Source: Nannochloris sp. 'desiccata' (taxonomy: Eukaryota > Chlorophyta > Trebouxiophyceae > Chlorellales > Chlorellaceae). Taken from it: a stretch of 64,000 nucleotides of DNA. The notes below the pieces were generated by a model, which did no database searches, had not been told where the DNA came from, and saw only the letters and a list, made by a program, of their open reading frames with translations. The DNA lies in assembly GCA_019044685.2 (NCBI GenBank), contig JAGTXX020000011.1, positions 1,054,001-1,118,000 of the forward strand. Direction: 5' to 3'. Positions 53,357-64,000 of the stretch are shown here, piece after piece. How positions within the stretch are numbered: position 1 is the stretch's first letter; each line of letters opens with the position of its first letter. Made by a program: the position numbers and the translations under genes.

Positions 53357-53655
53357 GCTCGATAGGTTAATAATGAGTAACAAGGTTGTTTATAATGAAA
53401 AACAAGGGCTGTATGGCTGTCCTTGACTTTGGGTTTCGCTGCGAGCTTCTGTTTAACGCAGCAAAAAACCCGCTTGCGCGCGAATGCTGACCGGATCCTC
53501 GTCTGTTTTCGGCACCTGGTCCTGGTTGGAGGTTTTGATTCCGATAGTAGGCCTTAACCCATCGTCTCTCGACCATACGTTCATTCTAATTATAAAATTT
53601 CATTTTTTGACTTGCGTTACTTGCTGCGAAGCATATCTTACTTACTTCTTGCACC

Positions 53656-54263
53656 ATGGCATCAATCAAGGCAACTCTTATCCTCGCCGTGTGCGCCATG
53701 CTCGCCTGCAGCGTTACCGCAAAGGCGTCTTCACTCTCCAAATCCCGTTTCTTGTTGGCCGAACAGTAAGTATACTTCATATCTGATCTCCAATTTTGAA
53801 TTTTGCTCACCATCATCTTGATGGCGCTCAAGAAAATCTCAGCCTCTAATTTTCAAATCCAACTTATTCCTTGCGCAGTTCCGCTGAAGAGAAGGCCCAA
53901 GAATGCTTCGACCTCTGGAACGAAGCCTTGGCTACCAAAGACCCTGCTGTTGTGACTGCCAGGTACATGCATGATGGTGAGTATGGCGTCCTTGTCCCAA
54001 CCCTCTCCAATGTGGTCCGCAGCACTGAAGAAGGTATCAATGACTACTTTGTCGAATTCTTGGCGAAGGACCCCATCGGCGAGATCACCGAACTCTATGC
54101 TTCCGAGCACGATGGGTATACTTTTGCCAGTGGTCTCTACGACTTTACCCTCACCACCGATGGTGTCACTTCCGTTACTCCTGCCCGCTTCACCTATGTC
54201 TTTGACGACGAGTGCATGATTGTTAAGCATCACTCTTCCCAAATGCCTGAGCCAGTGGCTTAA
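53656..54263 (+). CDS. Secreted SnoaL/CaMKII-association-like protein, acidic copy
   Basis: Two exons (53656-53765, 53879-54263), phase 2, give 164 residues. After a signal peptide (ILAVCAMLACSVTA) comes a single NTF2-like domain of the SgcJ/DUF4440 type: CFDLWNEALATKDP, GVLVPTLSNVVRSTEEGI, ASGLYDFTLTTDG and the terminal HHSSQMP. The mature domain is strongly acidic: I count 23 Asp/Glu and 7 Lys/Arg in the second exon. Such domains often form oligomeric rings. No catalytic function can be assigned. The paralogue at 55825 shares the exon structure and most of the fold-defining residues. Confidence 0.85.
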
Positions 54264-55824
54264 TAATTTTCTTTAAAACTCAAACTCAAATTTAAAAAAC
54301 CTGCAAATGCTTTCCCATCCCTGTTCATACTTTGGAAGTGTCGTAAGTGTGCCTGCTTCTCTGCACTGCTTTTCCCTCCATTCTTTTCCCTGCATCGCTT
54401 CCTCCCGCCTTTATTTGCAGCTTTTTACCTAAATTTGTCCTCCTCTAATGCAATGCTTTTCCTGCACTGTTTCCCCCTGCATTGCTTCCCCCTCATCTAT
54501 CAAAAGCACTGTTTTTCGCTTTTACTCCAAAAGTCAAATCTGTCTTTTGAGTATTGTTTATAGACAATATTGTCTATATCTTTATTTGTTGAGTCGATTT
54601 GTAATAAAAAGAATAGTATGATTTATTTACCAGCGAGGGAACAGACACACAAGAAGATTTCAGATGTGTTACAGTGGTGAATAGATCTACTCCTATAGTG
54701 GTCGCGCCCACAGGGAACTGCAACTTGCAACTTGCCTTGAAGGCAACTCGCATAGACCCCTTCATACAGATTTAGCAAGAAGCAGGGTTAGAGAGGCATG
54801 TTGGCAAGAGAAGGGCAAATTGATATAACAAACAGCAACTCCTATAGAAAATATCAGCTGTTTAATCTTCTTCAAATCCAGTTGTCTTCTACAAGGTCAT
54901 TTAGTAAGTCTTCTACTAGGTAATCCATCAAGCTGTAGCAGGCAACAACAGCAGTAGCCAGAGGAGGAAAGACTGGAAAGAGACTAGGTATGTCGGGCAA
55001 GTTGGGTTATAAAGGAGTCGCTCTGAGTGTAAATTTTGGCGAGGCAAGTGCGGGTGAGGATGAGGCGGTGGGCGGGGAGGTGAGGTAAAGTTGTAGGACA
55101 TAATCTGCAAAGAAGATTATACAATGGCGGGATGCTCGAAGCATATAAGTGACAATGGCTTAAATGAACATCATTATGACCTTCTTGGTTGGTAAGGTTA
55201 TCAGGATAGTGAGCACAGAGCAGGTGTTCGATTGCTGGAGTCTTGGGTAAGCTGGTACGGGAGTTCGGTGATCAGGCTTGAATAGAGAAAAGGCAGAAGG
55301 AGCCGCCGAGCCGCTGCCAGAAAACTGCAATTTTGATCAAGAGTAGTGGGTTGTTGTAGCAAACACGTTCAGTCTGTGCCTAAGGTCTAAACGTTTTCTT
55401 GATCTTCGCCTGATGGACCCAGCTTCCAATGATCGCTGACATTCCAAATTTTTGTCTCGAGATTGTTCCCGGAGTATAGATGCATGTAAGACGATGTGTG
55501 ATGTGAAGAGCCTATTAGGCAAAGAAGTGTTACAATGATATTTTAAGATGTAAAGGCAGAGGAGGGATTGTCAGCCTATATAAAGAAAGTCAAAGAGGAA
55601 AGGATTTTAATTGATCAGATGATCTCTCAGACCTGTTGGACCCGGGGTGCTTTTCAATGGGTGGATTTTCCTTACTACAATGTTCGCTGTAGACCTCTTC
55701 AGCTATAAATTCGGCACTTGGACGATTTTGATAGTATTATTATAACCAAGCGCCCTCTTTCTGGCCTGGGATTTTGCCAAGCAGGTCGATTTGCTCCTTC
55801 CATTCGCACCCAAGCGGCATTGAG
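54264..55824 (+). other. 1.56-kb spacer between the SnoaL-like paralogues
   Basis: No credible gene. It contains a pyrimidine-rich stretch with recurring TGCA(C/T)TGCTT-like words (54340-54500), a perfect 20-nt palindrome TATAGACAATATTGTCTATA (54559-54578), and unremarkable sequence with short ORFs up to 55700. Confidence 0.55.
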
Positions 55825-56433
55825 ATGAGAGCAACTCTTTTTATTGCCTTGTGCGCCCTGCTGGTCTGCAGTGTTGCTGCAGACATGTCAATGGCAGGCT
55901 CGCGACGATTTCTGAGCCAGAAGTAAGAATCATGCAGACTTAATAACAAAATCGTGAATATATTTTGCCCACCACCTCCCCTGCTTCATCGCTGTAACAA
56001 TCAATCAATTGCTGGGTCGTAATTCTTCGTTGTTATCTCTTTTTTGCGTAGATCTTCTGAAGACAAGGCCCGCAGATGTTTCAATCTCTGGAATAAAGCC
56101 TTGGCTACCAAAAAAGCCAGCGTTGTGACCGCTAGGTACAAGTATGGCAACAAGTATGGCGTCCTCCTTCCTACCCTCTCAAATAAAGTCCGACGCACTA
56201 AAGAAGGACTTGAAGATTATTTCAAGTCTTTTTTGAAAAACAGCCCCCAGGGTAAGATCACCGAACTCTATGCTTCCCAGAAGGCTGGGTATACTTTTGC
56301 GAGTGGTCTCTACGACTTTACCCTCACCACCGATGGCAAACAAAGTTTGGTGCCAGCTCGATTTTCTTATGTATTCAATAAGAACTGCAAAATTATCCAG
56401 CACCATTCCTCCCAGATGCCTGAAGGCAACTAA
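55825..56433 (+). CDS. Secreted SnoaL/CaMKII-association-like protein, basic copy
   Basis: Two exons (55825-55922, 56052-56433), phase 2, give 159 residues. The intron sits at the same place as in the copy at 53656. After a signal peptide (LFIALCALLVCSVAA) the NTF2-like domain keeps YGVLLPTLSNKVR, ITELYAS, GYTFASGLYDFTLTTDG and HHSSQMP. Many Asp/Glu of the other copy are Lys or Asn here: second exon about 21 Lys/Arg against 9 Asp/Glu. Core residues are nearly identical, so the change is concentrated on the surface. Clearly a tandem duplicate with divergent charge. Confidence 0.85.
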
Positions 56434-56621
56434 GTTAAGATCAATTTTGATTCATCGTTAATATATTTAAATTATAACAGCCATTCCTCCCAGATGCCTC
56501 TTTAACCTGCCTTTGCTGCCGACGCCACCAAAGAAATCACAACTTTGTATATTTTTTTTCTCAAGCCATAAGCCCGATAATCATTTTCCTGCATATTCAA
56601 ATTTTGTAAAGATTGTTTAGC

Positions 56622-58235
56622 ATGCAGAAATCCGTAGTAATCCAAATATTGCCATTACGGCGAATGAATTTGATTCAATCCGCTCGGCATGTTGCAACGC
56701 ATGCAACGAGAGGAGAATACTTTGCCACATGCCATCCAGGCCTGGAAGAAACCGTCGCGCTTGAGCTCTCATCCCCAGCTATTGGCGCCGATAATATACG
56801 CATTGGCAAGGCAGGTGTTAGCTACAATGGCAACGTAGATGTCATTTACAAAAGCAACCTTTGGCTTCGCAGTGCCATCAGAGTCCTCAGTCTCCTGACA
56901 GAACTTGATCTCAACCCTAATCTACCTGCTGGAGAGTCCATTTACGAAGCTTTCAGCGAAGCAGCTACGTGGACAGACTTGTTAAAACGAGGTCAAACTT
57001 TTTCAGTTGACGCTCGTATTTATGGCAACTCAAATTTCACTAATTCTCAGCTGTTATCTACTCGAGCACGTGATGCTATATGTGATTATGTCAGAGACAG
57101 GACAGGAACACGGCCATTACCTCCAGAACGTGGCCGTACCCCAGATTTGCCACTTTTTGTCACCGCTTTTCAAGATCAAATTCGAATCTATCGAGATTGC
57201 TCAGGAGAGTCTCTCCACCGCCGCGGATACCGGCAAGTAATGCATGCTGCGCCGTTAAATGAAGCTGCAGCTGCAGGGTGTCTATACCTGGCAGGCTGGG
57301 ATAAGAAAGCGCAGCAGGCACAGCAGGGTGGTGCTGGTGATCAACTTGTCTTGGCCGACCCAATGTGTGGCAGTGGCACTTTCTTAATTGAAGCTGCATT
57401 GATGGCTACAAACACCGCTCCTGGGTTGTTCCGTCGTTGGTGGCCTTTTTTAGGATGGCCAGATGCTGATTTAGATGCTTGGAGAGATGCGGTAGATAGC
57501 GCCAAAGACTCTGCACGCAGCGGTGCTGCTGCCTCCTCCACCTCCGGTCTTACAATTTATGGTAACGACTGGTATTCAAAGGCCTTGGAGCTTTCATTAC
57601 GCGATATCCGCGCATCTGGGATGGAAAAATACATCAAACTTCACCATGGCAACTGTAAAACGTGGGAGTTACCTCAAACGCCGTCTATTGTAGTCACCAA
57701 CCCTCCTTGGGGTAAAAGGCTAATGAGCGCCCAACGGGGCGCAAGGGAGGGACAAGAACGAGGTGGGGGGAGGGAACGGGAGAGGGAAGGAAGAGGCGGG
57801 TATGCAGATAGAAGACAAGGAAGAGATAATTATGGTGGTGGTGGTCGTGGTAATGATAATCAGTATAATAGGGATTTTGCTTATGAGAATAGTAATAGCT
57901 ACGGAGACGGGGAAGGCCGAGGCGGTGACTTTGGTGGTGGTGACGGCGACGCTATGGATAAAGAAGAACAAGAGCTTGCAGACGCATGGAGTGGTCTTGG
58001 TACCTTCCTCAAACGTCAAGCTGGTGGTGCTGATGCCTTTATTTTGAGTGGCAGTAGTACAGCAACTCAGCACTTGAGGTTAAGAGCCGATAAGAGAATG
58101 CCGCTAACTATTGGTGGTGTTGATTGTCGGTTGTTGCAGTATCATATTAGAGGATTAAACCCTGATTCTCCTTCTTTAAGTGGATTTTCTCCACAAGATA
58201 AAAACTTCAAGGGAAGAGATTCTATACTTGGGTAA
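56622..58235 (+). CDS. THUMP-type rRNA guanine-N2 methyltransferase (RlmL-like)
   Basis: A single-exon protein of 537 residues from the ATG at 56622. A short basic leader is followed by the THUMP-like region (EYFATCHPGLEETVALEL, cited as EYFATCHPGLEE, to SGESLHRRGYR) and a Rossmann methyltransferase. Motif I is ADPMCGSGTFLIEAAL and the catalytic loop is TNPPWGKRL. Directly after the catalytic loop lies an insert of about 85 residues, very rich in Gly, Arg and Glu with RGG/GR repeats (57721-57960). The fold then resumes at ELADAWSGLGTFLK. RlmL relatives methylate 23S rRNA. The leader suggests an organelle. Confidence 0.85.
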   Translation: MQKSVVIQILPLRRMNLIQSARHVATHATRGEYFATCHPGLEETVALELSSPAIGADNIRIGKAGVSYNGNVDVIYKSNLWLRSAIRVLSLLTELDLNPNLPAGESIYEAFSEAATWTDLLKRGQTFSVDARIYGNSNFTNSQLLSTRARDAICDYVRDRTGTRPLPPERGRTPDLPLFVTAFQDQIRIYRDCSGESLHRRGYRQVMHAAPLNEAAAAGCLYLAGWDKKAQQAQQGGAGDQLVLADPMCGSGTFLIEAALMATNTAPGLFRRWWPFLGWPDADLDAWRDAVDSAKDSARSGAAASSTSGLTIYGNDWYSKALELSLRDIRASGMEKYIKLHHGNCKTWELPQTPSIVVTNPPWGKRLMSAQRGAREGQERGGGREREREGRGGYADRRQGRDNYGGGGRGNDNQYNRDFAYENSNSYGDGEGRGGDFGGGDGDAMDKEEQELADAWSGLGTFLKRQAGGADAFILSGSSTATQHLRLRADKRMPLTIGGVDCRLLQYHIRGLNPDSPSLSGFSPQDKNFKGRDSILG

Positions 58236-58440
58236 ATCATTAAAACTAGATGACTCTTTAATTTTGTGCTATGCTACTTCCCTGTAAATTTAATTATTTT
58301 CATGATACAGAGGATATATCAAGGCAACAGGAAATTTATTATTATCATAGTATGAATTAATAGAAAAACTTTAGTGAAAAAGAAGGGGAAAATCGTTATC
58401 TATTCAACAACATAGTAGCAAAAAACCATTTCTAACTACT

Positions 58441-60593
58441 TCACGCCGCTCCAGCATCTTTCTTCTTGCGCTGACCTAAAGAGGGCAACCCTTTGGGTGC
58501 ATCAGCAGTTGGGGCAACTTCAGGGGTAGGAGGAGGTGCAGGTGCAGTAACAGGTTCAGGCTCAGGACCGATAATATCTTCCATCTCTTCGGCTTTAGGG
58601 TGGCCTTTCAATGCTTGACGGATATCACTTTCTGCAGCACCCGCTTCCCGGAAAAGCGCTTGCGCCTTTTCAACCTGAGATTTCCAATCTGCACCGCACG
58701 CAGCACGTAAAATCGAGTGTTCATAATGTGCATTGCCCAAAGTGATGAGTAATGTTGCCTTCAAAGGGGTAGCATCCTCAGGATCAGTGGGGACCTGTTC
58801 GGCCATTGGTTTTAACGGTTTCAATTCTTTATTTTTTTCATTTTCAGGCAAGGCATCAATACCTTGCTGGATGAATGCATATGCCTTTTCCAAGTTGGCA
58901 TCTGCGGCGGCGATTCCATTCTTTGTCACGCGTTCAAAGGCCTTCAAAACAGCCTCTTTACTGGCAGTTTCTTCAGCGGCTTGGCGCTCGGCAATGTCAG
59001 TAAGGTCCTCTCTAGGAGCAACAGGAGGGACAACATAACCCACAGCAACCTTTGCACGGCTTTGTTCTATGTTATTAAGCATCAAATATCCATCAGTCAA
59101 CGTAGGACAATAAGCTAAAGCTTCAACAACCTTGGCCTCTGCTTTCTTTAACTGGACTTCAGCTGCAGCAGCAACGCCACTGATGGCAGTGCCTTCCAAA
59201 GCAGCCTTTTGCATCAACAATTGAGCTTTTCCTTCCCATACCTGAGCTTGGCAAATCATCCCCATACCAACTACTTCTTTAAACCGCTCTTCTGCTTGAT
59301 CAAGCAACTCATCTGCCTTGGGGTCATTGGTCATCATTGCTTGAAAAGCTCTCGTGAGTTTCTCTTGACCGACTTCTTGAAGCTCAACTGGACGATCAGG
59401 GTCAACACCTACATGTTCTTTCAGTAAATCAACGAACGACAAGATCCAATCATCAACGACAACCTGCTGCATGGCTTGCTGCTGCGCCGCCTGCTGTGCT
59501 TGCTGTTGAGCAGAGGCAGCCCCACCTTTGTTCTTGCCTTGCAGCTGTTGAATCTTTTGGAGTTGTTCCATCATTTGCTGCATTCTCAAATTTTCTTCTT
59601 CAGGTGCTTTAGGCACATCAGCGGCAGAAGCTACTTTAGAGACGTGCACGCGGATAGCGGGTAAGGCACCGCCTTGGGCAAGGCGTTTACGATCTACAGC
59701 CTCCACAGCCTCTTGAATAGCGCGATTAATGTCATTGCGAGACGTGATAGTGACCAAATCACCTTCTTTATCCAAGAACTTCAAAGCAAATGGACCAACA
59801 GAAGGGAATAAAGCTTTAGCGTAATCCATCATCTCGCTGTATGAAACGCCAGGCTGGACTTGGAACATACGAGTATCATCTCCACAGGTAATTTTAACAG
59901 GTACAACCAATTGACGGCCCGCACCACCAGCACCCATGCCTGCAGCACTGCCGAGAGCAGGGTTTTTGCGGGCAGCACCACCATTGGTGCTCTTGCCAGC
60001 AGCCAAGTCTTTGACGCGCTTTTCAGCAGCACGGGTCTCATCAGTGGCTGAATCAAGCTTGTTAGCAGCTTGCAAATCGACTAAAGATTGCTTGTATTGG
60101 CCCATCGCTTCATATGCTTTGGCGCGGCGGACAAGAGCTTTGAGGTAATCAGGTTGGGCTGCGAGAGCGGCAGAGCACTCGGCAACGGCATCCTTGTATT
60201 TTTTGCTGACCATGTGGCATGCTGCTTTGTTGTTGCGGAGCAATGCAGCATCGGCAGGAGTGATGGTTTTCATGGCGAGAGCCTTATCCCATGCAGCATT
60301 GGCCTCAGCATACTTCTTCATTGCAAAGGCGCGGCTTCCCTCTTCCTTGAGGGCGGCCAGGCTCACCTGCGGTAAAAAGCAAGCAAAATCGTGTGTGGGT
60401 TAAGTCGATCATGGTATACACGTAATTGTGGAATGCACATTGGAGCTGAGCAGGCCAATTTCAGAGATGCGACATGCCAACAGGTACTCAGATTGCAGCA
60501 TGCAAGTATCAAGGACCCAATTTTCTCTTTGCTTGTTATTATCATTGACATCCTTACCTGACCAGCATCGGTTGCAGCAGCAGTTTTTGCCAT
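58441..60593 (-). CDS. TPR-PB1 protein, CLMP1/Phox-like
   Basis: Two exons: 60558-60593 (12 codons) and 58441-60366, phase 0, giving 653 residues. Three TPR motifs occupy about residues 15-120, and a PB1 domain about 165-255 (VPVKITCGDDTRMFQV, then the acidic DKEGDLVTI). A Gln-rich stretch of about 40 residues follows, and then a long helical region with further TPR-like repeats and a Pro-rich, basic tail. TPR-PB1-TPR is the plant family that includes CLMP1 (chloroplast positioning) and Phox1-4. It supports membership of the green lineage. Molecular role here is inferred only. Confidence 0.82.
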
Positions 60594-60904
60594 CTTTTCA
60601 ACTAGATATATAATCTAAGGTGATGGCCGCGAGTGCTTAAATCTATAATCGAAGGCGATTAATTGCCCTAGATTCGCGCAGTAATCTACCTTCTAGGCTT
60701 TGCTAAGGTACTGAAAATGCAAATAAACCACACCTAATGGAGTTTAGGCTTCAAATTGGTCCAGCGGTGATTTTCGAGCCTTCTTTTCGACTAGATGAAA
60801 CACCCACAATCGCTTCTTAATCCAAGCATTCTAGCACAATATATTCACATCAATTGTTATACTTAAACAATATATTCATAGATCAGGACCCAGAATCCAT
60901 CAAA

Positions 60905-63150
60905 ATGGGTATCGGTGTCAGAAATGTATTGCAAACTCCAATTCTAGCCTATCACAAAGGTGAGCTTCTTGAGCATTTTACGCCCTCTAAATCACATCAT
61001 CGCGTGTGTACTAATATGGTCTTGAATTACTCCCCCTGATATTCCTTGCAGGCATTAACTGGCGAAGGCGATCGCTGATCACACCCCTTTCTTGTCGGCG
61101 CAGCACAGTTGGTTTAAAGCTTAACAGGCCAGGCCGTTCTCTCGTTATTAAATATACAGCTGAAGCATCCACCAGTGGCCGCGCTTCTGACACTCCCCAA
61201 CCTTCCGACTTCCTTAAAGGAACTCTCCTCGATAATCGATATGAAGTAGACTCTGTGCTTGGTCGTGGCGGCAATGGTGTTACCTACCGTTGCCTCGACA
61301 CAGAAACAGGTCACCTCGTTGCAGTCAAATCCCTATCCCTAAAAAACTTACGTGACTGGAAACAACTCGATTTATTCCAACGTGAAGCACAAATTTTAGA
61401 AAATCTTAGTCACCCAGGTATTCCCAAATATATAGATTCTTTTGAAGAGGACACTGCCTCTGATCGTTGTTTTTTCTTAGTTCAAGAACTCGCTGCTGGG
61501 CGCTCTTTGGAAGGTATGGTAAATGGAGGATGGCGTGCAGATGAGAAAGAAGTAGCCCGTATTACCAAAGAATTGCTTACCATCTTGCAATATTTAGGTA
61601 GTCGTCGTCCTGCTGTAGTCCACCGGGATGTAAAGCCGTCAAACATAGTTATCGAGGGTGGAAAGACAGGTGGGCGAGTTTTCCTAGTTGATTTTGGGGG
61701 CGTTCAAGCTGCTGCTGCGACTGGAGATATGCCTGGAAGTACTGTTATTGGTACGTATGGGTTTATGGCACCTGAGCAATTCCGTGGAGCTGCACAACCA
61801 CTTTCAGATCTCTACGGACTTGGGGCGACTGTATTATTTATGTTGTCGGGACGGCCACCAAGTGCTTTTCCAGTAGATAGAATGCGGTTGGATTTGTCCT
61901 CTGTAGTTATGGGGCCAGTACTAGAATCTGTGGTTGAAGGGTTATTAGAACCAGTGCTCGAAGATAGACTTTCTGCTGAAGAAGCGTTAAATATATTGAC
62001 AGGAAAAGAATTTCGAAAGACCGCTGGTGCTGCTGCTGCTGTTGCTGCTGCTGCTCAAAGGGGTGGTGGTAGAAGTGGAAGCAGAACTGCTGGTGTTGGC
62101 AATGGAGCGCCACGACGCAGTGGAGGCGCTGTTGGAGGCTCTGCATTTCGTAACAGTAGTATCGGGGATACTAACAACACTGCGTCTTTACAGCAGCGGG
62201 GCAGCAGGGAGTCTCCTGCCTTCTTAGAACCACGACCTTCCAGCGGAAGTACCGGGCTGAGTCTACGTAAACCACCTGGTAGTCGTATCCAAGTAAAGAA
62301 GAAAGGTCCCCGTCTTGAAATAGATATCCCACCAGCACGGTTTGATGGAAATACTGCAGCAACTGGTGCATTTGCTGTCGTTTGGAACGCCTTTGTTGCC
62401 TTTTGGACGGTGAGTGCTCTGGCTGGAGGTGGTATTTTATTTGCGTTATTCTCCGTTCCGTTTTGGTTTGCTGGCGTGTCGTTATTAAAACAAAGTTTTG
62501 GTCGTCAGTTTTTACGTGAAAGAATTGAAATTGGTCTTGGGAAATGGACTTTACAACAACAACTAGCAGGTTTGAAAAATAAGGGGGAAGTAGACTGGTC
62601 TAAAGGTGGTGGCAAAGAAGCTCAAGGCCGCACTGCCGACCTCGTTGGCGCATCACTGCAAATCACAGGGTATATAAACGGTGTTCCCCAGGGTCAATTA
62701 GTTCTCAGACAAGGGGTAGAGACATATATTTTAGGCGAAGGGCTGGATCCGATAGAACAAGAGTGGCTGGCTGAGGTGATTAACGCCCATTTAGATGAAG
62801 TTTCTGCTACTCGAGGTGAAATCGAAGCCTTTGCCGAAGACGATGATGATACTGAAGAAGAAAATTTTGAACAGGAGGAGGAGAGAAGAAAGTACTCGGA
62901 GTTTGCTGAATTTGATAGAAAGCTCGGTGTACAAGCAGCTGCAGCTGCCGAAAAGGCGGAGGTAGCAGGAAAACAAGCAGCGAGAGAGGCACAAAGAGCA
63001 GGGAATGAAGCTGCTGCAGCAGTGAAACAGGCAGCAGAGGAGGCACAAAGGAAAGCGAAAAGAGCCGCTGTTCAAGCACAAAGACCATGGACTGATCCTA
63101 CTGGGACGATAGAACTAGATTCTGGAGAATATGATGTATTTGATGATTGA
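60905..63150 (+). CDS. Membrane-anchored Ser/Thr kinase of cyanobacterial type, putative plastid
   Basis: Two exons (60905-60959, 61052-63150), phase 1, give 717 residues. An Arg/Ser-rich leader of about 70 residues resembles a plastid transit peptide. The kinase domain (about 95-350) has LGRGGNGVTY, AVKSL, the catalytic VVHRDVKPSNIV, VDFGGVQ (DFG followed by Gly) and GTYGFMAPEQ, all intact. The style is that of cyanobacterial Ser/Thr kinases and their algal relatives. A disordered Ser/Gly/Arg region, then two adjacent hydrophobic helices (near VVWNAFVAFWTVSALAGGG and ALFSVPFWFAGVSLL) and a C-terminal Ala/Lys/Glu-rich coiled coil follow. Likely anchored in a plastid membrane. Substrate unknown. 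Confidence 0.82.
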
Positions 63151-63365
63151 CTTGAGTGATTGAAATAGTATGGACGATGTGGCATACATATTATTTTTAC
63201 CTATTATAAATTTTTTAACAACAACAAATGCAACGACTCGAAATAAACACAAAATTATACTTTGTTCGTATTTTGTACTCTATAAAACAATCTTACTACT
63301 ACACAAAACTCAGATACTAAAATAACAACGCATCTTTCTATCAATCAAAGAGAAAAAAAATCTTT

Positions 63366-64000
63366 CTACAACCCTATATGAGTTTTCTTCCTATAATCAT
63401 GGAAATATAAAATCTCCGCCAATGGCTGACCTAGGAAACAGAACGATACCCAGAAAATCACATTCCCAAGCCTATCGTTATTCTGATACTTATTTTTCAA
63501 CATTTCAGTCATCCACATCAGCGGTACCTGTGCCATAATGCCCCAAAAGGCCCAGCCTCTCAACATGTGGAGAGGGACACCGACCAGTAACTCATGAAAT
63601 ACCGCCGACACAAAAAAAACAATCACCCCTGCGGCGAATTTAGGCAACCCAGCATGGATGCATGGGAAATACACGTGTCGTACCATCCATTTATGAACCG
63701 GCATATTCCATAATCTCCAGTATTCTCCCAAGGTAGTCGCATTCCACCACTCCTTATAAAATTCTCTGTCACCAAAACGGGTTGCTTCAGCGAGAATATT
63801 AAGCCAGAGATCGAACAAGGCGTAAAACATAGCAAGCCAAAAGTACAGGGTAGGAATAGAGAGTTTGAGGACTCGTTCAGCCATGCGCAGCCAATCCATT
63901 TCCTGAAGCGGCTTCAATGAATTGTCAATTGTGGGCTCAATATACTGTTCAAAAAAGAAAAGCATGAGCCCTAATGCAGCGAAAAACATGGATACACGAC
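63366..64000 (-). CDS. DGAT1: Diacylglycerol O-acyltransferase 1 (DGAT1), C-terminal part
   Basis: The ORF is open to the window edge, so only the last 211 or so residues are visible. The acyl-binding FYKEWWNAT motif (FYxDWWN type) and the catalytic-His helix SAVFHELLVGVPLHM are typical of the DGAT1/ACAT branch of MBOAT enzymes, along with NMPVHKWMVRHVYFP. The C-terminus carries the usual GQPLAEILYFHDY. The ER enzyme makes triacylglycerol from diacylglycerol and acyl-CoA. The 5' part, including the usual N-terminal disordered region, lies beyond 64000. It converges with the kinase gene. Confidence 0.92.
   Translation of the reverse strand, partial: RVSMFFAALGLMLFFFEQYIEPTIDNSLKPLQEMDWLRMAERVLKLSIPTLYFWLAMFYALFDLWLNILAEATRFGDREFYKEWWNATTLGEYWRLWNMPVHKWMVRHVYFPCIHAGLPKFAAGVIVFFVSAVFHELLVGVPLHMLRGWAFWGIMAQVPLMWMTEMLKNKYQNNDRLGNVIFWVSFCFLGQPLAEILYFHDYRKKTHIGL

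Overview
This is nuclear DNA of a compact, moderately AT-rich unicellular alga. About 38 protein genes and one tRNA gene sit on both strands at roughly one gene per 1.6 kb. Introns are few, short and GT-AG (one GC-AG), and often fall close to the start codon. A green-lineage alga is the best reading: an auxin-binding-protein-1 homologue, a plant-type TPR-PB1 protein like CLMP1, a plant cysteine oxidase, a kinase with a plastid-like leader and a permuted tRNA gene all point that way. A DNAAF1/ODA7 homologue says the lineage keeps the machinery to assemble axonemal dynein. No photosystem or pigment gene is in the window, so the photosynthetic assignment is inference.

Layout. 1-8 kb: partial coiled-coil gene, a tiny membrane-protein ORF just upstream of the snoRNP factor BCD1, a mitochondrial carrier, elongin C, DNAAF1 and an unknown gene. 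8-10.2 kb: no convincing gene. 10-24 kb: AzgA-type purine permease, small membrane protein, ABP1, double isochorismatase hydrolase, GST-like protein, deoxyhypusine hydroxylase, the UFMylation/ER-phagy adaptor CDK5RAP3 and the NatC subunit NAA35. 24-32 kb: surface and secreted proteins, namely a prominin-like five-pass protein, a small secreted protein and a 1443-residue thrombospondin-repeat receptor-like protein. 32.5-45.4 kb: POLD4, a short-chain dehydrogenase, TBCC, a twin-cysteine mini-protein placed 33 nt before a GCIP-like gene, mitochondrial ribosomal protein bL20, a dynamin-related protein, a cysteine oxidase, and a divergent pair (RNA 3'-phosphate cyclase, pseudouridine-5'-phosphate glycosidase). 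45.4-48.3 kb: a repeat island with a permuted tRNA-Glu(CUC) gene and a near-perfect 282-bp inverted repeat. 48.3-64 kb: SLC25A44-like carrier, cysteinyl-tRNA synthetase, a secreted tocopherol-cyclase-like protein, a tandem pair of secreted SnoaL-like proteins with opposite net charge, a THUMP-type rRNA methyltransferase, the TPR-PB1 protein, the kinase, and the 3' end of a DGAT1 gene.

The most notable finding is the tRNA. The 3' half (46120-46154) lies upstream of the 5' half (46168-46204), and acceptor, anticodon, D and T stems all pair once the halves are reordered. Other points of interest are the charge-inverted secreted paralogues, the ABP1 homologue lacking its fourth metal ligand and KDEL tail, two candidate dicistronic loci, and four Trp-centred ATG8/UFM1-type motifs in CDK5RAP3. 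Gene models were spliced by eye, using frame continuity across GT-AG sites and family conservation. No database search was possible.
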